Under the pieces are notes generated by a model that did no database searches, was not told where the DNA came from, and saw only the letters and a list, made by a program, of their open reading frames with translations. The position numbers were made by a program, and so were the translations under genes. 25,055 nucleotides of DNA, taken from NCBI GenBank assembly GCA_964465145.1, contig CAYXJR010000063.1, forward strand, positions 1-25,055, written 5' to 3'. Each line of letters begins with the position of its first letter. Position 1 is the stretch's first letter. Positions 16,325 through 22,646 of this stretch are shown piece after piece. The stretch is from JAUVKA01 sp964465145. GTDB taxonomy: Bacteria > Bacteroidota > Bacteroidia > Bacteroidales > UBA12481.

Positions 16325-16735
16325 TTTTGCATAAACTGTATTGCTTCAGAATACGAAAACGGGTCTTAAATCGTTGATAAAAGCTCCACAGCGTTTTTAT
16401 CTTATACTTATTTCCTGCCCAAAGCAGATATTTACATTCTTTGTCTATCAGATAGACAAGCGACACGTAGTGGTGACCGCCTCACCATTGGAACTCATCA
16501 GCACCAATGGCTGTAATTCCCTCAAAAGATAGATGTTTCCACTTCCATTCGACAGCCATCTCCACCGAACAGAATACCTCGTGCCATGTTGAATGGAAAG
16601 CACCGCGGACAAGAAAAGTAGTTTTGGCCACCCAGATAAAAACCAAGCGTAATTCGTCGTTATCGAGAGTTTATCTTCGATCCACGAAACCTTCTCAACT
16701 TTAACCCGGCAAGCCCGGACAGTTTACCCATATCA
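16325..16735 (-). pseudogene. ISL3-family transposase remnant
   Basis: Reading the minus strand gives a chain of ISL3 transposase motifs broken by frameshifts and a stop: 'RVKVEKVSWIEDKLSITTNY' and 'AWFLSGWPK' (about 16715-16630), then in another frame 'FHSTWHEVFCSVEMAVEW' and 'LSFEGITAIGADEFQW', then an in-frame TGA, then 'GGHHYVSLVYLIDKECKYLL' and 'KIKTLWSFYQRF'. The order and spacing match ISL3 transposases (the '...VTAIGVDEIQWQRGH-YLTLVYQID...' pattern from memory). Both ends of the gene are missing, and no terminal repeats could be found. It is dead. It abuts the IS200-like scrap, so one probably inserted beside or into the other. Confidence 0.65.
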
Positions 16736-16921
16736 TCACATCGAACTCCCTATTACAGCCTATCTGGCCCTGATGGGCGACAATTATATTCCCCTATTGA
16801 CGACAATTAAAATTCCCGTTTTAAACCATGTGAAAATCTATATTTGAAATCTCACTTTTACCTATTAATAATATATGTTATAGTATAAATATCATATATT
16901 TTATATAAACTCTAGAGACTA
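16736..16921. other. Non-coding AT-rich gap with a degenerate 16/17-bp direct repeat
   Basis: No gene is visible. Two close repeats CGACAATTATATTCCC (16778-16793) and CGACAATTAAAATTCCC (16801-16817) lie 23 bp apart. Spaced CGACAATT...ATTCCC repeats are reminiscent of the multiple subterminal repeats of some IS21-type elements, but no istA/istB sequence is present, so this is only a possible end of a lost element. The rest, to 16915, is almost pure A/T. Confidence 0.3.
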
Positions 16922-17077
16922 TGCCCCAAACCTGCAACAATTTAAAGAGAGTTTTTAGAATAGGAGTACAGAATGTAGGAAATGAACCCCGAAAATGCAA
17001 CACTTAGCTTGGTATAAATTTGGTTGTATGGTAAGATGGAGTTAATTAACGTAATTAGCTTAAAAAAGCCCAAATCT

Positions 17078-17362
17078 ATGACCAAAAACAACAACCAATT
17101 ATCTATTAAGCGAAGGAGATTTAATGTCCAATTAAAGTTTCAATTAGCCATTGAGACAATCAGAGGTAATGTTTCTCAAATTGAATTATCTAGACAATAC
17201 GACATCAATCAAAATTTAATTGGCAGATAGAGAAAAGAGCTCCTGAATAAAGGTTATCATATCTTTGAACAGGGAAAATCAGATGAAGTAGAAAAGAAAG
17301 TTGAGGAATTAGAGAAACTCATTGGCAATAAAGAAATTGAGATTCAGCACTGGAAAAATTAA
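17078..17362 (+). pseudogene. IS3-family orfA with amber codon
   Basis: From ATG 17078 the frame reads 'MTKNNNQLSIKRRRFNVQLK', a helix-turn-helix stretch '...IELSRQYDINQNLIGR' and then TAG at 17228-17230. Past it the same frame continues 'RKELLNKGYHIFEQGKSDEV' and a leucine-heptad 'EKKVEELEKLIGNKEIEIQ' to TAA at 17360. The stop stands where IS3 OrfA proteins have the Trp of 'I-x-R-W-K-K-E-L-L', so it is a TGG to TAG change. The reading ATG at 17024 is in frame but lacks family similarity in its first 18 residues. Not functional unless the stop is suppressed. Confidence 0.7.
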
Positions 17363-17997
17363 TCTGATGAAATTATTTGTTGTACAATATCCAGTAAGTT
17401 CGCTTGTTGGAATTCTCAAGATTAATCGGAGTACCTATTATCGGCAGAAATGCGTATTCTTAAATTTTCCGACACCTGATTCTGAAATTATCCGGCACCC
17501 TTAACATTTTTGGAGAGCGTCGCTTCGCTCCGATTACAAAGTGCCGGATAGATCAGAATAGGCACAGAAAGACAAAGTAGATTTCTCGGTGAACTATGAA
17601 CATTTAAACGGAACAATAAAAGGAATCATTATCAAGCATCCTAAGTATGGCTACAGACGAATACTCTCTGCTTTAAACAAAGAAAACATCGTTTTGAGCC
17701 ATAAAACCCTGAGAAAATTGCTTCAAATCTGGGGATTTAAGGGTTATGAATATGTCGGAGAATTGATTAAAATAAAACAATATCAGTTTGAGCAATTCCA
17801 GAAAAGGCAGACCTTCTGACAATCCGGAAATAGAATCCTTCTTTGGTCGTTTCAAAAATGAATGGAGAGAAGTCTTTGGGGAAGCTGAAAACCTTGAGGA
17901 ATTGAAACTCCCGGGCGGCCAAACTATCAGCTATCACAATCACGACCGAATCCATTCAAAACTAAACGGCCAAAGTCCTGATGCATTAACAATTTAA
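17322..17997 (+). pseudogene. IS3-family orfB, interrupted and internally deleted
   Basis: Three pieces remain. The first (17322-17450) reads 'INLMKLFVVQYPVSSLVGIL' and 'KINRSTYYRQK'. After a 120-bp insertion the second (17571-17819) reads 'DKVDFSVNYEHL', 'IIIKHPKYGYRRILSALNKE' and 'LSHKTLRKLLQIWGFKGY'. The third, in another frame (17788-17997), reads 'SNSRKGRPSDNPEIESFFGR' (with the conserved Glu of the DDE triad) and 'YHNHDRIHSKLNGQSPDALT'. The segment that should hold the two catalytic aspartates is gone. Removing 17451-17570 exactly rejoins pieces one and two in frame. Confidence 0.7.
17451..17564. mobile_element. 114-bp MITE-like element inserted in IS3 orfB
   Basis: Non-coding unit with inverted ends: TGCGTATTCT... 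at the left and, read from the right, TGCCTATTCT..., each followed a few bases later by a TCCG(A/G)CAC block. It is flanked by CAGAAA on both sides (17445-17450 and 17565-17570), a probable 6-bp target duplication. The left end holds two tandem degenerate copies of a 22-bp block (17455-17476 and 17478-17499), and ATCCGGCAC (17490-17498) pairs with GTGCCGGAT (17541-17549). A small inner hairpin GAGCG/CGCTC sits at 17515-17530. No transposase is inside; the parental element is unknown. Confidence 0.6.
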
Positions 17998-18023
17998 CCC
18001 AAAACTCACAACTAATTTATACT
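17993..18023 (+). promoter_or_regulatory. Possible outward promoter at the right end of the IS3 remnant
   Basis: TTAACC (17994-17999) and TATACT (18018-18023) are spaced 18 bp and point toward the large gene beginning at 18081. The -35 match is poor and the assignment is inferred from position only. Confidence 0.25.
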
Positions 18024-18080
18024 AAGAACTCGTTCTAAACTGTTTCAGGTTTGGGACACAGTTCGGTATATATATTAAAT

Positions 18081-21000
18081 ATGACTAGTAAAAGACACCT
18101 TCATTTTTTTCTCTCTTTGTTTTTGATCAATCTTTTTATAATCTATATTTTAGTGAATGTGATTTATTTTATACTAAAACCTGAAGAAGTTAGAGCCGCT
18201 TTATCTGAAGATCAATTTATATCTCTTACTGAAGATGAAAACAATTATATTATAGAAAACGAATATTATAAAGCATTTATTCCAAAAGCAAATGCATCTA
18301 CTTCTCGAGGTATAATTCACCATCTTTATATTAAAAAAGATAATAGTCAATGGTCAAATAATTTAGTAAAAGAAGGTATTAATACTTATGGTTTAGGTTA
18401 TCTTGAGGGATCGGGATTAGCTAACTTATCAGGAGGTTGTGTATTATCAGACAGTAATAATATAGTTTTAAGTATATTAGAAAATACTTCAACTACCATA
18501 AGAATTAGAGCTCGAGATGATAATTGTTATGGTACTGATTATATTATAGATTGGACATTTTGGGCAAAAAAACCGTATTTCCGGAGCGAGGCAAGCGCTG
18601 TTGTAATTGATGAAGATGGATTTTTAACCAATCAATTTCAGTTTTGTTGGATGATTAATAATAATTTAACCACTAAATGGTATGGAACTGACAAAGATGG
18701 TAATATAGCTCAATTTACTTCAATGAAAATTCAACAAATACATAGCCCTAAACTCAATACTTTCCCTTGGATTAATTGGCAGTTTACAGATGATAATGTA
18801 AGTCTTGGTTTAATATTTTCTGATATTTATGATTACTATGGTACAGTGGCTGAAACCGGAGATTGGAAATTTGAATATCAATTAGATTTTGAGTTAGGAA
18901 GTGGTGTTTTATCAAGTCCTATCACAAAAGGTTATAGACGAGCTGCCACTACTATTTATTATACTGCAGATCATGCTACAAACGAAACTATTAATAATTT
19001 TGCACAAAATCATTATCAGTATGCTTCAACAAGCATCAAACAAAATCCAATTTTACAAGCAGCCCAATATGTGAATGATCCTTATTATCAAAATTCTGGA
19101 TTAGGCTCAGCATTAGTCAATTCTCCTTATTTTTTAGTAAGACAAAATACACAAAACATGCACTATGGAGATAAGAGACATCAATATGAAACATCCATTT
19201 ATGCACCATTATATAAAGCCCAAAAGACAATACATAGTGGAGGTTATGATTTTGAGGATCAATTAATTTATTCTTTAAACTATAGTGATGCATCTACCAC
19301 TTATGAATATGCTACTATAACTAATATTATTGCAAGTAATTCTGATTATGAAACTTCTCTTCAAATGCAGGGAACTGCTAATGAAGAAGTATCTTATAAT
19401 ACAACTTTTAAAACATGGAACGATAGTGATAAATTAAAAATTGAAGGTAGTGTTTCTAATGCAACAAGTTCTGCTTCAATTAAAGATATTTATGTTTCTT
19501 TAAAAAAGCCAGATTACACTTCACTTTTTTTTGAATGCGAAGATATTGAGTCTCCATATATTACTTTATCCCTTATAAATGATGATGGACTATGGACAAA
19601 ATGGGATAATACTGATGATTCAGGAAGAACATTAATGTATTATGATAATAAGGAAACCGTCCCTGCTTTGGCTATTCCTCTTCCTATACCGGATGGGGAA
19701 TATAATATAAAAGCTTATGTAAGAAAACGGACGGAGGGAAATATTATATATCGCTATTCCTTTGATAATTCGACATGGAACAGTTTCACAGTTCCAATAG
19801 CAGCCTCAGTCGGTACACATATTCAGAATTTAGGTGTTGGTACTATTACCAGCGGCGTATTTTATATTGATGATGATGATAGTGCTTCTTTTGGAGCTAA
19901 TGGTTGGGCAGGATGGGATAGACTAGGTTTCCAACCAATTATTCATAATCTAAGCTTTAATACCTATAATGTTCGTTTATATGATGATATTTACGGGGAG
20001 ATAGGTATAGCTGTTAAAGTTAATTCTCCGACTGATAATATTTCTATTGTAAATAATTCAGATATGCACGAAATACGAATTTATCTTTACCAAGAAGATA
20101 CTGCTCAACCTTTAACCGATTTTGATTATCCATTTGATATTGAGATTTGGCCTCATAAAGGATGGTTAAGTGATGCTTCCGAGTTCACTTCTCTGCATTC
20201 GCAAGATAAACTAACTTATACCAGGCACGCATTTTATGTGCCAGATAGAATACACACTGGAATAACAAACACTATATATGCAAACGGAGTAATTAGTTAT
20301 TCAACAGAACCATATAATAGTTCCTCAGAAATCAATATGGTTGTTACTCCATCATCTGGCTCAGTTGATGTTGCTATAAACACCTGGAATACTTCGGGCA
20401 CTTATTACAAAAAATGGACAGAAACAGCTACAGGAACTCTTTCAGTTGCTCACACGGTAGGAGATCTAAAAACAGATACTTACTATACGGTAAAAGTTGA
20501 CGGAACACGCTACAATACATATCTTTCAGATGATTCCGGCGAAATTTCTTTCACGTACACGGGAGCGTATTCAGACCATATTTTTGAAGTAGAAGAAGAC
20601 ACTGCACCGTCAGCTTCTTTTGATCTTTCTTCTCCTTATGACAATACCAGCACACACGATACTACGCCTACTTTTAGCTGGAACGCTTCAACTGACCCAG
20701 AATCAGGATTGGCAAAATATCAACTATACATCGACGGGATTTTAGACAGAGATGATATCAGTTCCAGCACTACGTCGATAACGCCCAGCCAATCCTTGCC
20801 TTGCGGAAGCCATACCTGGTATGTCAAAGCAGTTGACAACGCGGGAAATTCTATTCGATCAAACTCGACTTTCACGGTAAATATCGTTTGCGGATTTACA
20901 CAGGGACAACCGATTACTAAAAAACCAATCTCTACGATGACAGTCGCAGAAATCAGAGCAAAAATTACTGAAATTACGGAAGCGATTTTTCAACTTAAGC

Positions 21001-21323
21001 TCCTTTTGTCTGAAGCGGAAAAAACCAAGAAAACATACGAAGGAATTCCGTCTGATTTCACACTTGATAAAAATCTTGAGTATGGCCAAACATCAGATGA
21101 AATTAAATATTTGCAGATCATCTTAAAACAGGAAGTCGGGCCACCGACTTATCCGGAAAATGTCCCGGCTACCGGCTGGTTCGGTCCAATAACAAAAAGC
21201 TCCGTGATTAAATTCCAGGAAAAATATGCTTCTGATATTCTTGCTCCTTGGAATCTAACAGAAGGCACCGGCTTTGTAGGCAGAACCACCCGGGTAAAGT
21301 TTAACGAATTGATAAATCAGTAG
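18081..21323 (+). CDS. Large exported multidomain protein with Ig-like and peptidoglycan-binding-like C-terminal domains
   Basis: 1080 residues, function unknown. A basic start and long hydrophobic helix (about 8-33) ending 'KPEEVRAALSEDQ' looks like a signal peptide or anchor. Residues about 40-480 form a beta-rich Tyr/Asn/Ser-rich region with no motif I recognise. About 483-620 ('FECEDIES' to 'WAGWDRLGF') resembles a carbohydrate-binding beta sandwich. About 843-937 is an Ig/Big-like domain ('TTPTFSWNASTDPESGLAKY', 'HTWYVKAVDNAGN'). A short coiled coil follows (952-984, 'VAEIRAKITEITEAIFQLKL'). The end (about 994-1080) is a PG_binding_1-like module ('QTSDEIKYLQIIL', 'TGWFGPITKSSVIKFQEKYA', 'GFVGRTTRVKFNEL') of a style I associate with Patescibacteria. 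I chose ATG 18081; the in-frame TTG 18051 falls inside the IS end. No good Shine-Dalgarno is seen. Confidence 0.75.
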   Translation: MTSKRHLHFFLSLFLINLFIIYILVNVIYFILKPEEVRAALSEDQFISLTEDENNYIIENEYYKAFIPKANASTSRGIIHHLYIKKDNSQWSNNLVKEGINTYGLGYLEGSGLANLSGGCVLSDSNNIVLSILENTSTTIRIRARDDNCYGTDYIIDWTFWAKKPYFRSEASAVVIDEDGFLTNQFQFCWMINNNLTTKWYGTDKDGNIAQFTSMKIQQIHSPKLNTFPWINWQFTDDNVSLGLIFSDIYDYYGTVAETGDWKFEYQLDFELGSGVLSSPITKGYRRAATTIYYTADHATNETINNFAQNHYQYASTSIKQNPILQAAQYVNDPYYQNSGLGSALVNSPYFLVRQNTQNMHYGDKRHQYETSIYAPLYKAQKTIHSGGYDFEDQLIYSLNYSDASTTYEYATITNIIASNSDYETSLQMQGTANEEVSYNTTFKTWNDSDKLKIEGSVSNATSSASIKDIYVSLKKPDYTSLFFECEDIESPYITLSLINDDGLWTKWDNTDDSGRTLMYYDNKETVPALAIPLPIPDGEYNIKAYVRKRTEGNIIYRYSFDNSTWNSFTVPIAASVGTHIQNLGVGTITSGVFYIDDDDSASFGANGWAGWDRLGFQPIIHNLSFNTYNVRLYDDIYGEIGIAVKVNSPTDNISIVNNSDMHEIRIYLYQEDTAQPLTDFDYPFDIEIWPHKGWLSDASEFTSLHSQDKLTYTRHAFYVPDRIHTGITNTIYANGVISYSTEPYNSSSEINMVVTPSSGSVDVAINTWNTSGTYYKKWTETATGTLSVAHTVGDLKTDTYYTVKVDGTRYNTYLSDDSGEISFTYTGAYSDHIFEVEEDTAPSASFDLSSPYDNTSTHDTTPTFSWNASTDPESGLAKYQLYIDGILDRDDISSSTTSITPSQSLPCGSHTWYVKAVDNAGNSIRSNSTFTVNIVCGFTQGQPITKKPISTMTVAEIRAKITEITEAIFQLKLLLSEAEKTKKTYEGIPSDFTLDKNLEYGQTSDEIKYLQIILKQEVGPPTYPENVPATGWFGPITKSSVIKFQEKYASDILAPWNLTEGTGFVGRTTRVKFNELINQ

Positions 21324-21350
21324 AATTAGTTTTATACTACTCTTTCTGTT

Positions 21351-21374
21351 AAGCGGTCTATGACCGCTTTTATT
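21351..21374 (+). terminator. Rho-independent terminator
   Basis: Perfect 8-bp stem AAGCGGTC-TAT-GACCGCTT (21351-21369) followed by TTATT, 27 bp after the stop of the large exported protein. The T-run lies on the plus-strand side, so it serves that gene. Confidence 0.8.
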
Positions 21375-21422
21375 GTCAGATAAGATTCTCCGTCCAAAAT
21401 AATAGTTTCTGGTGCGTGTTTT

Positions 21423-21498
21423 TTACCTCATCAGCAGCATCTTGCGCGTTTCTATAAATCCCTCCGTTGCCAAACGGTAGAAATAGACGCCGCAAGAC
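21423..21498 (-). pseudogene. Orphan 3' end of a type IX-sorted protein gene
   Basis: The minus strand reads 'CGVYFYRLATEGFIETRKML' followed by 'LMR' and TAA (21423-21425). This is the last stretch of a Por/type IX C-terminal sorting tail and matches the end of the large protein at 22647 except for a few residues. Nothing in frame upstream supplies the rest of the tail. The neighbouring lipoprotein-like gene ends 11 bases away in another frame. It is a leftover from a deletion or unequal recombination. Confidence 0.65.
21439..21493. repeat. 55-bp direct repeat, copy A (partner 22663-22717)
   Basis: Aligned with 22663-22717, 52 of 55 bases are identical (differences at three positions). Both copies encode the end of a type IX sorting tail on the minus strand. 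The identity is higher than expected from protein conservation alone, which suggests a recent duplication or gene conversion. Confidence 0.8.
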
Positions 21499-21508
21499 AA
21501 TTAAAATC

Positions 21509-22321
21509 TTATTCTTTGATTTGATAGCTTACCAGTTCCATAGTATAAAGTAGAATTGTCCTTATATTCTTTGCGTCAATTATGTTTCCATTTTCATCAT
21601 GCCACCACCGTACACCCTCATAGTCACTATTCTCAGTATATTTTACCACACCAATCGAGCTAAACCACTGATTCGTGGAATATATTATTTTACTTTCAGA
21701 TTCGTCACGTGTGAAATGCCGCACAATCCGAAAAGCCTCAAAGTTTCCTGCGGGAACAGATATTTCATCAATAGCTTCAACCACTTTCTTCCCCAAAAAT
21801 GTGGGATCAAGACGAAAATAAGCCCATTCTTTACCAACCTTTAAGGGAAAGACCAAAACATTAACAGGCCACTCATCTGGTTCATCCTGATTGGAGACTG
21901 AGGATATTTTATTAAGTTGTGCAGTAATAGGATCGAGGCCTGTGTTCGTACCTGAAGCTACACCGAGGAGTGTATCCCCTTTTACCGCGAACCATGTTCC
22001 CATGGTTCCAGTTCGACCGCTGTCCGGTCCGCTCACAATATGATGGGTGGTTTCCATTCGAAAGGCGTCAACTCCTAATACCTGCTCCATCGCTGTAATT
22101 TTCCATAGCACATTTACATCCCAAGAGGTAACAGTTGTATCCGGGGGATTGAACCATATTGTTGTTTCCTCGCCTCGAAGATGGTACACCCATTGGTTAC
22201 CAACAACAAGAGGAAATCCATTTTTATTGAGTATATCCGTGTCTTTCTGATTATTATTAGAATCCAGAGGATTTTTATCGGAACATCCAAAAAACAAAGA
22301 AAAACAAATAATTTCCCCCAA
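21509..22321 (-). CDS. Putative lipoprotein of unknown function, start uncertain
   Basis: 270 residues from a TTG at 22321; an in-frame stop lies 12 bp further upstream. The N-terminus 'GEIICFSLFFGCSDKN' contains a lipobox-like L-F-F-G-C with Cys13, but no positively charged n-region, so the signal sequence seems cut short or the start is misplaced. The body has two similar blocks, 'FPLVVGNQWVYHLRGEETTI' and 'FPLKVGKEWAYFRLDPTFLG', each followed by beta strands ('ITAMEQVLGVDAFRMET' and 'ISVPAGNFEAFRIVRHF'). Such proteins are common surface lipoproteins in FCB bacteria; I know of no assigned function. It may be a pseudogene with a broken 5' end. It lies between the two sorting-tail copies on the same strand. 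Confidence 0.6.
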   Translation of the reverse strand: MGEIICFSLFFGCSDKNPLDSNNNQKDTDILNKNGFPLVVGNQWVYHLRGEETTIWFNPPDTTVTSWDVNVLWKITAMEQVLGVDAFRMETTHHIVSGPDSGRTGTMGTWFAVKGDTLLGVASGTNTGLDPITAQLNKISSVSNQDEPDEWPVNVLVFPLKVGKEWAYFRLDPTFLGKKVVEAIDEISVPAGNFEAFRIVRHFTRDESESKIIYSTNQWFSSIGVVKYTENSDYEGVRWWHDENGNIIDAKNIRTILLYTMELVSYQIKE

Positions 22322-22646
22322 AATTATATCCGGTTATCAAGTTTAATAAGCAATCGTACTTTTCGTTAGCGGTTAGTAATATGTTATTTTCTTCATGTTC
22401 CCCTATTACAGGGGATGGAGTCAAAAGGTCCAGGATTGAATTTCACTTTTGGGCGACGATTATCGCCTTTTGCTGACTTAACTGGATAACCAGAAAATTA
22501 TAAGAATCGAGGTGAACAATCCTCTTCTCATTAGCTTTTTCATTTCTTTTCACTCCTCGAAGAGAAACTGATTTGCTTCCCCTAATCACTTTTTTAAAAA
22601 CTTGCCCAAACCGGCGCTGAAGTATCTCGTTTTTTGTTATTTGACA
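22322..22646. other. 325-bp gap with vestigial signal-peptide ORF and hairpins
   Basis: No intact gene. The minus strand holds a 21-codon signal-peptide-like ORF (22478-22543, separate entry) and a further ATG AAG AAA start at 22396-22388 that meets a stop after seven codons. CCCCT-ATTAC-AGGGG is a hairpin at 22400-22414, and GGCGA...TCGCC followed by TTTT (22452-22471) is a weak terminator-like structure on the plus strand. Confidence 0.4.
22478..22543 (-). pseudogene. Orphan signal-peptide ORF (21 codons)
   Basis: On the minus strand GAGGAG (22558-22553) stands 9 bases before an ATG at 22543. The ORF reads 'MKKLMRRGLFT' then 'SILIIFWLSS' and TAA: a basic n-region and hydrophobic core, exactly the first part of a secretory signal peptide, stopping where the mature protein should begin. 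The strong ribosome site suggests the remains of a real secreted-protein gene whose body has been lost, not a chance ORF. Confidence 0.45.

Larger units (their letters stand above)
16922..18058 (+). mobile_element. Decayed IS3-family insertion sequence
   Basis: The ends are imperfect inverted repeats: left TGCCCCAAACCTGCAACAAT (from 16922) and right, read inward from 18058, TGTCCCAAACCTGAAACAGT, with 17 of these 20 bases matching. The 1137-bp span holds broken orfA and orfB of the IS3 type. Three lesions kill it: an amber codon in orfA, a 120-bp insertion in orfB, and an internal deletion plus frame change that removes the part of orfB carrying the two catalytic aspartates. Without the insertion and with the missing segment of roughly 330 bp it would be about 1.35 kb, normal for IS3 elements. 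I see no convincing target-site duplication at the outer ends. Confidence 0.72.

Noticed and set aside
16136..16704. Short plus-strand ORFs of about 60 codons across the mobile-element remnants
   Set aside because: The minus strand of the same DNA reads as IS200-like and ISL3 transposase fragments, so the plus-strand ORFs are antisense chance frames.
16736..17020. CRISPR-like or phage attachment repeats
   Set aside because: Only two imperfect repeats are present, with no array, leader or cas gene, and no tRNA or integrase is nearby.
22400..22414. CCCCT-ATTAC-AGGGG hairpin as a third member of the 16148/16292 hairpin family
   Set aside because: The stem is only 5 bp and the loop differs from ACA, so the likeness to the two long hairpins is too weak to claim.
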